Program-made: the position numbers and the translations under genes
In this document: positions 15,962 to 24,843 of the stretch, piece after piece
How positions within the stretch are numbered: position 1 is the first letter of the stretch
Layout: the number at the start of each line of letters is the position of its first letter
NCBI RefSeq assembly: GCF_035271045.1
Contig: NZ_DATESC010000010.1
Span: forward strand, 1-55,675
Length of the DNA stretch: 55,675 bases
DNA from: Marinospirillum sp035271045
GTDB lineage: Bacteria; Pseudomonadota; Gammaproteobacteria; Pseudomonadales; Halomonadaceae
Reading direction: 5' to 3'
The notes under the pieces: generated by a model
The model's database searches: none
Seen by the model: the letters and a program-made list of their open reading frames with translations, nothing else
What the model was told of the DNA's origin: nothing

Positions 15962-16843
15962 CTACACCAATCTTTTCTTTGACTGGCTGACGGCTATACC
16001 AGCAAAAATCACTCCGCAGGCTAACCATTGTTGCAGGTTTAAGCTTTCGTGTAGCAACAACATGGCAAAAAATAAGCTAAATATAGGTATCAAGTTTATA
16101 TAGGTGCTAACCACCGTTGCCGTTAACTTACTAAGTGCCAAGTTGTACAAACCATAAGCACCCACACTAATTACCACCCCCATAAACACTATCGCCTCTA
16201 GTGCCCTAGGCTCAATGCTTGTTGGCAAGGGCTGCATTAACGCTAAAGGAAGAAAGAACAGAGTGCCTAACAGTGTTTGCATGGCAGTTAAGAAGAAAGG
16301 GTTATAACGGTGACTAAGGTGTTTAGCTAACAAGGTGTAACCGGTTGCACTTAACACTGCCAAAAACTCTAAAAAATTTCCCAAAGGCGGATTAGATGCA
16401 TGAGCAGTCACCTGACTATGTAAAGATATCCACAAAACGCCACCTACCGCCAAAGAAAAACCCAGCCATTGACGCCCGGCAATTTTTTCACGTAGAAAAA
16501 ACCATGCTCCCGCAGCAATCATTAAAGGCAACACGCTAGTCACCAAACCCGCTTGGGTAGCGCTGGTATATTTCATGGCCATGCCTTCAAACACAAAATA
16601 TAGGCAGGGTTCAAACAAGGCCATGGCTAACAGCCACTTCCAATCACCGGCTTGGTAACTCACGCCGCGTAGCAGCCAGCCTATAAAAGGCAGCAATACC
16701 AAACTACCTACTAACAAGCGTAAAAAAATCACCTGCATAGGGTGCATAACTTCAATAGCAATTTTTAAAAATGTAAATGAGCTACCCCAAATAACCATAG
16801 CTAAAACTAAAGCTAGGTGGGCATACACAAGGCGGTTTTTCAC
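15962..16843 (-). CDS. EamA-family (DMT superfamily) transporter
   Basis: A 293-residue inner-membrane protein with ten hydrophobic helices arranged as two EamA repeats. The first repeat begins LALVLAMVIWGSSFTFLKIAI and has RLLVGSLVLLPFI; the second ends with the paired helices around YINLIPIFSLFFAMLLLHESLN, the usual EamA signature. The substrate is unknown; relatives export amino acids or other metabolites. The start is a GTG at 16843 preceded by GAGTTGAG. It points away from the peroxiredoxin gene across a 231-bp gap. Confidence 0.88.
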   Translation of the reverse strand: MKNRLVYAHLALVLAMVIWGSSFTFLKIAIEVMHPMQVIFLRLLVGSLVLLPFIGWLLRGVSYQAGDWKWLLAMALFEPCLYFVFEGMAMKYTSATQAGLVTSVLPLMIAAGAWFFLREKIAGRQWLGFSLAVGGVLWISLHSQVTAHASNPPLGNFLEFLAVLSATGYTLLAKHLSHRYNPFFLTAMQTLLGTLFFLPLALMQPLPTSIEPRALEAIVFMGVVISVGAYGLYNLALSKLTATVVSTYINLIPIFSLFFAMLLLHESLNLQQWLACGVIFAGIAVSQSKKRLV

Positions 16844-17074
16844 TGGCTCAACTCTGTAAATACTTAAGATTAGGTTTTAAAAGGCTAGCCAGTATACACT
16901 CTTCAATCTAGGCACTATCGACTAGGCAGCAATTACTAAAATCTATCGAATCAATTAGCTTAATGAAGTTGCTTAGCGCCGCCTAAAACCTTATTCTTAA
17001 TTACATCCTGCTTAGACACCTTAGCTAGTAGGGCTAAAACACACTTTAATTTTGTTCTCAACGGAGAAATAAAG

Positions 17075-17677
17075 ATGAGCGTATTAGTTACTCGCAAAGC
17101 ACCTGATTTTGATGCACCCGCTGTTAAAGGCGACGGCACGATTGTTGATAGCTTTAAGCTTTCAGACACTAACGGCAAATACCGCATGGTATTTTTCTGG
17201 CCTTTAGACTTCACTTTTGTTTGCCCTTCAGAAATTATTGCCCATGACAACCGCATGGCTAAGTTTGAAGAACTAGGCGTTGAAGTCATTGGTGTTTCAA
17301 TTGACAGCCAGTTTACTCACCACGCATGGCGCAACACTAGCCCAGACAAGGGCGGTATTGGTCCAGTTAAATTCACTATGGTTGCCGACGTTAAGCACGA
17401 AATCACTCGCGCTTACGGCATTGAACACCCAGAAGAAGGCGTTGCACTACGCGCGTCTTTCTTAATCGACAAAGACGGCATTGTTCAGCACCAAACCGTT
17501 AACAACCTACCCCTAGGTCGTAACGTTGATGACATGATCCGTATGGTTGAAGCACTCCAATTCCACGAAACAAATGGCGAAGTTTGCCCAGCGGGTTGGA
17601 CACCAGGTCAAAAAGGTATGAAAGCAGACGCTAAAGGCGTTGCAGACTACCTAGCAGAAGCTTCTGACAAGCTGTAA
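17075..17677 (+). CDS. Typical 2-Cys peroxiredoxin (AhpC/TSA family)
   Basis: A 200-residue thiol peroxidase reducing H2O2 and organic hydroperoxides. The peroxidatic Cys50 lies in DFTFVCPSEI and the resolving Cys171 in GEVCPAGW, with the active-site Arg in RASFLIDKDG. A GGIG segment (93-96) is present, but the C-terminal YF motif that makes eukaryotic enzymes prone to overoxidation is not (YL instead), so this should be the robust type. GGAGA precedes the ATG, and TTAGAC-17-TAAAAC upstream (17012-17040) is a weak promoter candidate. The gene is followed by thioredoxin reductase, a natural electron donor route through thioredoxin. Confidence 0.95.
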   Translation: MSVLVTRKAPDFDAPAVKGDGTIVDSFKLSDTNGKYRMVFFWPLDFTFVCPSEIIAHDNRMAKFEELGVEVIGVSIDSQFTHHAWRNTSPDKGGIGPVKFTMVADVKHEITRAYGIEHPEEGVALRASFLIDKDGIVQHQTVNNLPLGRNVDDMIRMVEALQFHETNGEVCPAGWTPGQKGMKADAKGVADYLAEASDKL

Positions 17678-17696
17678 GTTTTAAGCTATAAAAAGC

Positions 17697-17760
17697 CAAT
17701 AAGGTAATTAACCTTATTGATGCTAAAATGAGGGGACGGTGCAAACCGCCCCCTTTTTTT
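17697..17760 (+). terminator. Double hairpin with T-run after the peroxiredoxin gene
   Basis: The first hairpin is CAATAAGG (17697-17704), a 7-base loop, CCTTATTG (17712-17719). The second is GGGGACGGT, loop GCAA, ACCGCCCC (from 17732) with one bulged A, followed by seven T (17754-17760). The second is a classical rho-independent terminator. It ends only 20 bp before trxB, so trxB would depend on read-through or a promoter inside this region. Confidence 0.8.
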
Positions 17761-17780
17761 ATGGTTTTTAAGAGGTCATC

Positions 17781-18737
17781 ATGAACAACAACCGCCACAG
17801 TAAACTCATTATTTTAGGCTCAGGTCCTGCGGGTTATACCGCTGCTGTTTATGCCGCCCGCGCTAATTTAAAACCCTTACTTATTACGGGTATGCAAATG
17901 GGTGGTCAGCTAACCACCACCACCGAAGTAGACAACTGGCCAGGTGATGAGCAAGGCGTTGAAGGCCCAGTACTAATGGAAAGAATGCGTAAACACGCTG
18001 AACGCTTTGATACCGAAGTGCTGTTTGACCATATCAATAAGGTTGAACTAACAGAACGCCCCTTCACCTTAACGGGCGACCAAGGTACTTATACCTGCGA
18101 TGCGTTAATTATTGCCACTGGCGCCAGCGCTATGTATTTAGGTTTGCCTAGTGAAGAAGCCTTTATGGGGCGTGGTGTATCTGCCTGCGCTACCTGCGAT
18201 GGTTTTTTCTACAAAAACCAAGAAATAGCTGTGATAGGCGGTGGTAATACTGCGGTTGAAGAAGCGCTGTATTTATCCAATATCGCTAAAAAAGTTACTT
18301 TAGTTCACCGCCGTGACAGTCTAAGATCTGAGAAAATCCTGCAAGATCAGCTGTTAGAAAAAGCTAAAAACGGCAATGTAGACATTCTTTGGAATCATCA
18401 GCTAGAAGAAGTATTAGGCGATGCTACCGGCGTTACTGGCTTAAAGCTAAAATCAACCACCGATGATTCAACCCAAGAGCTGCTCGTTGCTGGTGTGTTT
18501 ATTGCTATTGGCCATAAACCCAATACCGAGATTTTTAATGACCAGCTAGCAATGAACAATGGCTACATTAAAATCAAATCGGGTTTAGACGGTAACGCAA
18601 CAGCCACTAGTGTTGAAGGCGTATTTGCCGCTGGTGATGTTTGCGATCACATCTATCGCCAAGCAGTTACTTCGGCTGGCACAGGTTGTATGGCAGCCTT
18701 AGATGCAGAACGCTATTTAGACGCGCTAGCCAACTGA
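17781..18737 (+). CDS. trxB: TrxB, thioredoxin reductase
   Basis: A 318-residue flavoprotein that reduces thioredoxin with NADPH. The FAD loop GSGPAG is near residue 13, the redox pair is Cys136/Cys139 in ACATCDGFF, the NADPH loop GGGNTAVEEA is near 154, and the C-terminal FAD motif GVFAAGDVCD is intact. AAGAGGT precedes the ATG. It lies behind the peroxiredoxin gene but after its terminator. The last 25 bp overlap the 3' end of the opposite-strand gene tapT, so no terminator exists between them. Confidence 0.97.
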   Translation: MNNNRHSKLIILGSGPAGYTAAVYAARANLKPLLITGMQMGGQLTTTTEVDNWPGDEQGVEGPVLMERMRKHAERFDTEVLFDHINKVELTERPFTLTGDQGTYTCDALIIATGASAMYLGLPSEEAFMGRGVSACATCDGFFYKNQEIAVIGGGNTAVEEALYLSNIAKKVTLVHRRDSLRSEKILQDQLLEKAKNGNVDILWNHQLEEVLGDATGVTGLKLKSTTDDSTQELLVAGVFIAIGHKPNTEIFNDQLAMNNGYIKIKSGLDGNATATSVEGVFAAGDVCDHIYRQAVTSAGTGCMAALDAERYLDALAN

Positions 18738-19510
18738 TAATCGACCAACCATTGCATGGCATCAGTCAGCTCTAAAGTGGGCTTCTGGTGCCTTGCAGCC
18801 GCATAACCTTGGTTAAACACTTTAAAGTAATGGCTTAACACTTCCGCAGCCTCGTTATCGCCTGCCAACTTCAACAATTCCACACCCACTTCAGCCGTGC
18901 ATAAATGCTCTTCAGACGCAGCTTTACGCAAACGGTAATCGGTTTTTTGGGTGCTGTGTAAAGGCAACACGGGTAAATGATTTAACCAAGGGCTTTTTCT
19001 GAACATTCGTCTGGCTTGTCGCCAAGTGCCATCTAATAAAATAAATGCGGGGCGACGCTTTTCCTGCCCTAAACGGGCACTGGATAAGTTAACCACGCGG
19101 TCTTGGTAATCGGGCTGGTCGTCTGGAAAAATTAAAAAAGGCTGGTATTCAGGGCTTGCCAATAAATCTAAAAACGCTTGTGGTGGCTGTGTTCTGTCCC
19201 AACCAAACACTCGCGTTTCAGTCAAGGTATCGCCTATTAAGCGTGCCGTATTAGTCGGTTTACAGGCTTCATTGGTGTGCATTAATACCCAAAAAACCGC
19301 TTTAGCTGTAACTGGGGTACGAAACTTACAAATGCAATATTGGCGAGGCATACGGCAAGCATCGCAGCGAGTAACAAAACTGCCACGCGCTTTAAATGCT
19401 TTGCGTGGATAGGCTTCTTTCATGGGATTGATTGAAACACGGCGCACCGCCAGCTCAAAGTCTGAAGGTGTCGATGGGGTAGTGATTGAATCATGGCTAT
19501 CAGCGGGCAT
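18713..19510 (-). CDS. tapT: TapT-like DTW-domain protein, tRNA-uridine aminocarboxypropyltransferase
   Basis: A 265-residue DTW-domain protein. Zinc-binding cysteines are Cys49, Cys52, Cys59 and Cys61 in CDACRMPRQYCIC. The DTW motif is DGTW at 160-163, followed by RQARRMF. The family (E. coli YfiP/TapT) transfers the aminocarboxypropyl group of SAM to uridine 47 in the variable loop of tRNAs. About 35 N-terminal residues are outside the domain and low in complexity; a start at the Met30 codon is possible, but AAGAGCT lies before the ATG at 19510. It sits 14 bp behind a TrmB-like methyltransferase gene and is probably cotranscribed with it. Confidence 0.85.
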   Translation of the reverse strand: MPADSHDSITTPSTPSDFELAVRRVSINPMKEAYPRKAFKARGSFVTRCDACRMPRQYCICKFRTPVTAKAVFWVLMHTNEACKPTNTARLIGDTLTETRVFGWDRTQPPQAFLDLLASPEYQPFLIFPDDQPDYQDRVVNLSSARLGQEKRRPAFILLDGTWRQARRMFRKSPWLNHLPVLPLHSTQKTDYRLRKAASEEHLCTAEVGVELLKLAGDNEAAEVLSHYFKVFNQGYAAARHQKPTLELTDAMQWLVDYQLASASK

Positions 19511-19524
19511 TTTTAGCTCTTATC

Positions 19525-20199
19525 TTAATCATCGAGTGCTGCATTGAGTTGCGCGGTTAGCTGCCAAAGGTCATGGCCACTCTTCGCGTATTTACGTTCA
19601 AAAGGAGTGAGCGGTTCGTCAAGCACAACCAACCGCTGCAAGTTAGCAGCAACGCCCATTAGTTTTAACGCCTGCTGCATTTCAATAACATACAAGGGCC
19701 AATTAGTACGGCATTCTAAACGCCCGCCTAAAGCCACTAGGTATTTAAACACCGGATGCCCGTGCCAGCGCAGCTTAAAATCTTTCTTTTTGGGTGAAGG
19801 ATTAGGGTAAAGCAAAAAGTGGTAGTCAGGCCGCCAATTCGCAGCAGCAGCCAAACGCCAAAAATCCACCAAATCAGCACGAATCAAACAAGCATTGCTG
19901 GGCAGCTTGCCTAGTTTTCTTTCTAATCTATCGACTGAACGGTCTATCCCCAATACAAAATGCTTAGGAAACTGTGCTGCTAATAAGCGCGTACTTTGCC
20001 CCACACCACAGCAAGAATCTAAAATTAGCGGCCCACCGTGTTCAGCTAAACGCTGCTGTGCTTGTTCAAAGGCTTGTTGATTAAAGCTTGCAATGGGCTT
20101 TTGAAAAACCGTTTGCTGATGCCGCTGCACCACTTCAGTAAGTTTTTCATAAGGTGCGGTTTGATTACTAATCACCTGACAAGAATAACTAGCAGGCAT
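19525..20199 (-). CDS. TrmB-like SAM-dependent methyltransferase (not certain to be TrmB itself)
   Basis: A 224-residue class I methyltransferase. Motif I is LILDSCCGVGQST, then GIDRSVDRLERK, a RADLVDFW acidic-loop segment, and YPNPSPKKKDFKLRWHGHP, which corresponds to the FPDPWPKKRHHKRR block of tRNA m7G46 methyltransferase. The late FERKYAKSGHDLW also resembles the TrmB end (T.FE.K). The catalytic block deviates (NPS instead of DPW), so this is a paralogue or a distant TrmB; a normal trmB could exist elsewhere. The ATG at 20199 overlaps the end of the parA gene by 11 bp, implying translational coupling; a TTG at 20211 is an alternative. Confidence 0.8.
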   Translation of the reverse strand: MPASYSCQVISNQTAPYEKLTEVVQRHQQTVFQKPIASFNQQAFEQAQQRLAEHGGPLILDSCCGVGQSTRLLAAQFPKHFVLGIDRSVDRLERKLGKLPSNACLIRADLVDFWRLAAAANWRPDYHFLLYPNPSPKKKDFKLRWHGHPVFKYLVALGGRLECRTNWPLYVIEMQQALKLMGVAANLQRLVVLDEPLTPFERKYAKSGHDLWQLTAQLNAALDD

Positions 20200-20959
20200 G
20201 AAGCAACTCAAACAAGGCTTGAAACTGCTGCGTTAATTTATGCTTAGGCGCATAGTGATTTAAGGGTTGCGACACCTGATGCGATTCACGCATTTTAACC
20301 GAGCTGCTTAAATGCACCGGCAATACTGGCTGATTTTCTGCTAATAATTCATTAATGAGCTGCTGGGGCAATTTAGCCTGTGCATTAAATTGATTCACGA
20401 TAATGCCCTCAATAGTTAAGGCATCGTTGTGATCGGCTTTTAACTCTTGCACCGCGTCTTGTAAAGAATATAAAGCTTGGCGAGAAAAAGCATCGCAATC
20501 AAAAGGAATTAAACAGGTTTGTGCAGCAATTAATGCTGAGCGGCTAAAAAAATTCAGTGCTGGTGGCGTATCTATCCAAATGGATGGGTAAATTTCTTCT
20601 AGCTGCTGTAAAGCTTCTTTTAATTTATAAATTTTATAACGGGATTCTAGTTTAGCTTCTAGGCTTTCTAAATCTGGATGGGCTGCTAACACATACAAAT
20701 TCTCGTAAGGCGTGGCATAAATCAAATCATTTACCGACTTGCGCCCACCCCCTAAAGTAAGTGACTGTTCAAAAAAATCAAATACGCTAGCGTCTAAATC
20801 TTGTGCGGGTTGCCCCATTAAATAATGGGTTGAATTACCCTGTGGGTCTAAATCAATCACTAGGGTTGGTGTGCCTTTTGCAGCACTAATCGCCGCCAAA
20901 TTACAAGTAATGCTGGATTTTCCAACACCCCCCTTCTGATTAAAAACAACACGACGCAT
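20189..20959 (-). CDS. Orphan ParA/Soj-family ATPase
   Basis: A 256-residue ParA-type ATPase starting directly at the ATPase fold. The deviant Walker A is KGGVGKSS with signature Lys9 and Lys14; Walker A' is LVIDLDPQGN and Walker B is SIWIDTPPAL. No N-terminal helix-turn-helix and no adjacent parB or centromere-like repeats are seen, so it is not a standard partition module. The ATG at 20959 is preceded by AGAGGAAA; a GTG at 20965 is less well spaced. It is first in a packed minus-strand run with a TrmB-like methyltransferase and TapT. Its cargo is unknown. Confidence 0.85.
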   Translation of the reverse strand: MRRVVFNQKGGVGKSSITCNLAAISAAKGTPTLVIDLDPQGNSTHYLMGQPAQDLDASVFDFFEQSLTLGGGRKSVNDLIYATPYENLYVLAAHPDLESLEAKLESRYKIYKLKEALQQLEEIYPSIWIDTPPALNFFSRSALIAAQTCLIPFDCDAFSRQALYSLQDAVQELKADHNDALTIEGIIVNQFNAQAKLPQQLINELLAENQPVLPVHLSSSVKMRESHQVSQPLNHYAPKHKLTQQFQALFELLHAC

Positions 20960-21168
20960 AAGCACTTTCCTCTAAAAAACTTGGCTAAAATGGCATTAAT
21001 ACAGCGTTTGGATTATAGAACATTTGCACTCGATAGTTTAGATACCCAGTACAATCAAACAAATCATCAATTCAAACGCTTGTTTATATGGCAGGGTCAT
21101 GTAAGTATTAGCTGTGGCAAAATAACTACTTGATAGCAAGCACCGTATAAAAACAAGAGGTGAACATC

Positions 21169-23346
21169 ATGCGTCAGCAATCCTATCCTACTACTTACCC
21201 TGCGACTCCCCCTAAGACTCAGCATACTCGTCGTAGTTTTACCCAACACTTACCACGCCTTAGCTTATTAGCTTTAGCGATAGCAGGTATGTCGCAAGTT
21301 CAAGCAGCTGATATTGAAATGGGTGAATTTAACCTTAAAGTCGACTCTAAACTAACGCTGGGTTCTAGCTGGCGTACAGAAAAAAGAAACAATGATTACA
21401 TAGCCGCAGGGACGCTTGGGGCGCAGGGTATAACCTCTGGCATTGCAGGCAATCCCACTTATCAAGGTAACTCTTCTAGCAATACCGATAACGGCAATAT
21501 GAACTTTGATAAAGGCGACGCTTTTTCGCAGGTTATTACTGGGAATCACACCCTAGGTTTAACCCACAACAAATACCGTAATGTGGGTGCTAAAGTTAGC
21601 TTTCGTTATTGGTATGACCATGCATTAAGTGAATTAGACGGCCCCACTAATGCTGGCGTAGTTGATGACTGGAAAGACACAACAGCCTTTGACGATGCTA
21701 AAAGTGGTATCGAGCTGATGGATGCCTATGTTTGGGGTGAGTTCGATGTTGCCGGTCGCCCTGCCCAAGCTATTTTAGGTCGCCATGTGCTTAATTGGGG
21801 ACAAAGTAGCTTTATTCAAGGTGGACAAAACGCGGCTAACCCGATAGATGTTCAAGCCTTACGCCGCCCTGGTGCAGAATTAAGGGATGCTTTACTGCCA
21901 GTAAATATGCTTTCTGGTTCGATTGCTTTAGATGAAATGGGCAACTTTAACCTAGAAGGTTATTACCAACTTGAATGGCAACGCACCCGCGCCGATGCTT
22001 GCGGTACTTACTTTGCCAATACCGACTTTGCTGCCGAAGGCTGTGACCCAGTTTATTACCAAAGCGGTTTAAGCGAACCTGCTAATGCTGCCGGTACAGT
22101 GCTTGGCACACCTTTTGCCGCCTTAGAAGGCGCTTATGCACTAGCCAATGGCTATGGGCAGTTAGGGCTAAGTAAAACTGATATGAACATAGCTAAGCGG
22201 CTAGACGATAAAGAACCCAGTTCTAGCGGCCAGTTTGGTATCGCCTTAAAGTGGTATGCCGAACAGCTTAATGGCACCGAATTTGGTTTTTCTTATCAGA
22301 ATGTACACAGTCGCTTACCTATGGTTGGCGGTAAGGTGAGTGCAGGTTCCGACCCACAAAAAGCAGCCACCTATGCGGGTGCAATACAAGCAGTAGCCGC
22401 CGCCGCAACCGGAGGCGATCTAGTGGCAGCAGCAGGCCTACTTAAAAATACCCCAGCAGGTGCTAATGCCACCATTAATGGGGCGCAAGCAATGATTGCC
22501 GCAGCGGGTAACAATGACCCAACCCAATACTTTATTGAGTTTCCTGAAGATCAACAAATTATTGCCGCCTCTTTTGCAACACTACTGCCCACAGGTACTG
22601 CTTGGTCGGGTGAATTTACCTACCGTCCAGACACCCCGATTCAAATCAATGCCAACGATGTTCTAGTGCGTGGCTTGCTAGGCAATATGGGCTATGACCC
22701 TAAGAACCCTAAGCACAACAACCTAGACTTTGTTAATAACTCATCTTATGCGCCACTACTTGCTCGCCTGCCTCAAGAGATTCGAGACTTAGAAGCCGGT
22801 ATGCAAAAAGGTTACCGTGAGCACGATGTTTTCCAGTTCCAAACAACCTTTATTCACGACATTAACCGTGTATTAGCCGCCGATAACCTACGCATTATTG
22901 GTGAGGTGGGCTTTACCTATGTAAACGATTTGCCTGACACTAAAGATATGCGCTTTGGCCGTTCATCTGTTTATGGTTCTTTTGGTAAAGAAGGTTCTGG
23001 TCAGGCTTCTGACGTAGTAAACCCAGCCGTTGTGTTTGCCGACAATGGCTATGTTACCGAGTTGTCTTGGGGCTACCGTTTAGTGGGTCAGTTGGAATAC
23101 ACCAATGCGCTAATCAGTGGTTTAACGCTTAAACCCACGCTTTCTTGGAGCCATGATGTTAGTGGTTACGGCCCAGAACCTGGCAGTCAGTTTTATGAAG
23201 GTCGCATGATTTTAGGAACGGCTTTAGCTGCTGAATACATGAATACTTACACAGCTAATCTTAGCTACACCAATTACCTAACCACAGACTATTGGGATTT
23301 AGATGACCGTGACTTTGTCAGCCTAAGCGTTGGTGTAAACTTCTAA
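21169..23346 (+). CDS. DUF1302 outer-membrane protein
   Basis: A 725-residue protein. The N-terminus has a long basic pre-region and a signal peptide ending near SQVQA, followed by the mature start ADIEMGEFNLKVDSKLTLGSS typical of DUF1302. Repeated amphipathic beta-strands and a terminal phenylalanine (LSVGVNF) indicate an outer-membrane beta-barrel. The block GRHVLNWGQSSFIQGGQNAANPID is a family hallmark. DUF1302 genes usually lie beside DUF1329 genes, as here, often near genes for hydrophobic or aromatic substrates; a transport role is suspected but not shown. AAGAGGTG precedes the ATG at 21169; the ORF could start at a GTG 9 bp upstream. Confidence 0.9.
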   Translation: MRQQSYPTTYPATPPKTQHTRRSFTQHLPRLSLLALAIAGMSQVQAADIEMGEFNLKVDSKLTLGSSWRTEKRNNDYIAAGTLGAQGITSGIAGNPTYQGNSSSNTDNGNMNFDKGDAFSQVITGNHTLGLTHNKYRNVGAKVSFRYWYDHALSELDGPTNAGVVDDWKDTTAFDDAKSGIELMDAYVWGEFDVAGRPAQAILGRHVLNWGQSSFIQGGQNAANPIDVQALRRPGAELRDALLPVNMLSGSIALDEMGNFNLEGYYQLEWQRTRADACGTYFANTDFAAEGCDPVYYQSGLSEPANAAGTVLGTPFAALEGAYALANGYGQLGLSKTDMNIAKRLDDKEPSSSGQFGIALKWYAEQLNGTEFGFSYQNVHSRLPMVGGKVSAGSDPQKAATYAGAIQAVAAAATGGDLVAAAGLLKNTPAGANATINGAQAMIAAAGNNDPTQYFIEFPEDQQIIAASFATLLPTGTAWSGEFTYRPDTPIQINANDVLVRGLLGNMGYDPKNPKHNNLDFVNNSSYAPLLARLPQEIRDLEAGMQKGYREHDVFQFQTTFIHDINRVLAADNLRIIGEVGFTYVNDLPDTKDMRFGRSSVYGSFGKEGSGQASDVVNPAVVFADNGYVTELSWGYRLVGQLEYTNALISGLTLKPTLSWSHDVSGYGPEPGSQFYEGRMILGTALAAEYMNTYTANLSYTNYLTTDYWDLDDRDFVSLSVGVNF

Positions 23347-23391
23347 CGGTTAACTTTAATAACAAAAATAGTATTAAAAGGATAACGCCTT

Positions 23392-24747
23392 ATGAAACAT
23401 TCCAATCGTAATTTATCTAAAAGTTTTTCTTTAAACGGGCTAGCAACCGCTTTACTAACAATGGGATTATTAACCTCAACTAGCGCAGTCATGGCTGCTG
23501 AAGGTTTAGGTGGTAATCAGCTAACACCTATGGGTGCTGAACGCGCTGCAAGTGCTGACGGTAAAATTCCAGCATGGGACGGCGGTTTAAAACAAACTGT
23601 CGGTAATTGGAAAGACGGCTATGGCAACCCTTTTGCTAACGAAAAGCCCTTATTTGTCATTACCGCTAAAAATTACCAGCAATACGCCAACAATATGGCG
23701 GCTGGGCAAATTGAAATGCTTAAAAAGTACCCAGACACCTATACGATTCCCGTGTATAAAAGTCACCGTACCGCCAACTACCCACAAGCTGTTTATGACT
23801 TAATAAAGAAAAATAGCCAAACTGCTAAATTGGTTGATGGCGGTAATGGCGTTGAAGACTTTACCCAAGTAACGCCTTTTCCACAGCCTAAAACCGGCGT
23901 AGAGCTAGTGTGGAACCACTCTACACGCTACCGTGGCGCAGGTGCAGAGCGCGAAGTAACTTTGGCAACGCCACAAGCCAGCGGTAACTTCACAGCCGTT
24001 ACTCTGTCTGAAGAGTTTATGTTTATTGGTGATCCGGTCGAAAATAGCTTGTTCTACTTTTTGCAATCAGTCACCGCGCCAGCACGCTTATCAGGCACAG
24101 TGTTACTGGTTCAAGAAACCATGAACCAAGTTAAAGAACCACGCCGTGCTTGGATTTACAACGCTGGGCAGCGCCGTGTTCGCCGTGCGCCACAAGTTGC
24201 TTATGACGGACCAGGTACAGCAGCAGACGGGCAGCGTACTTCTGATGCACTCGACGTTTTTAACGGTGCGCCAGACCGCTACGAATGGAAACTGGTTGGC
24301 AAAAAAGAAATGTACATTCCTTACAACGCTTACAAGTTACTCGACACCAACCTAAGTGTTGATGACCTAGTAAAAGCCGGTCACATAAACCCTGATTACA
24401 CGCGTTATGAATTGCACCGCGTTTGGCAAGTCGAAGGTACGCTTAAAGAAGGCCAGCGGCATATTTATGCTAAGCGCGTAATGTACTTTGACGAAGACAC
24501 CTACCAAATTGCACACGTCGATCACTATGATGGTCGTGACAATTTATGGCGTGTTGCAGAAGGTCATACCGTGCAATTCCAAGATGTCCAAGTACCTTGG
24601 TATTCAGCTGAAACTATTTATGACTTGGTGAACGGCCGCTACATAGTGTCTGGTTTAATTAATGATACACGCGGTTATAACTGGGATTACAAACCTCAAC
24701 GTAGCAGCTTTACACCTGCTGCATTAAACCGTGCCGGTGGTCGTTAA
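23392..24747 (+). CDS. DUF1329 exported protein, partner of the DUF1302 protein
   Basis: A 451-residue protein with a signal peptide ending near VMA-AEGL, and the typical early block LTPMGAERAASADGKIPAWDGG. The RKRVYNAGQRRVRRAP-like segment (here YNAGQRRVRRAPQVAYD) and the PYNAYKL...LHRVWQVEGTL.EGQRH region identify DUF1329 (PF07044). The fold is related to the lipoprotein carrier LolB, so it may handle lipids or other hydrophobic molecules in the periplasm; this is inference. It lies 45 bp behind the DUF1302 gene with its own AAGGAT site, so they are probably one operon. Confidence 0.9.
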   Translation: MKHSNRNLSKSFSLNGLATALLTMGLLTSTSAVMAAEGLGGNQLTPMGAERAASADGKIPAWDGGLKQTVGNWKDGYGNPFANEKPLFVITAKNYQQYANNMAAGQIEMLKKYPDTYTIPVYKSHRTANYPQAVYDLIKKNSQTAKLVDGGNGVEDFTQVTPFPQPKTGVELVWNHSTRYRGAGAEREVTLATPQASGNFTAVTLSEEFMFIGDPVENSLFYFLQSVTAPARLSGTVLLVQETMNQVKEPRRAWIYNAGQRRVRRAPQVAYDGPGTAADGQRTSDALDVFNGAPDRYEWKLVGKKEMYIPYNAYKLLDTNLSVDDLVKAGHINPDYTRYELHRVWQVEGTLKEGQRHIYAKRVMYFDEDTYQIAHVDHYDGRDNLWRVAEGHTVQFQDVQVPWYSAETIYDLVNGRYIVSGLINDTRGYNWDYKPQRSSFTPAALNRAGGR

Positions 24748-24843
24748 AACTTAAAAACGGGTGACTGGAGGTTGTGGCTGCATAGCCCGTTTCAAATACC
24801 GGTGTTAAGATACACAGACTTTTTTGATCCTGAGGATAGTCTT

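Noticed and set aside
20189..20959. ParA as part of a plasmid or chromosomal partition locus
   Set aside because: No parB, no parS-like palindrome series and no replication genes nearby; neighbours are RNA-modification type genes.
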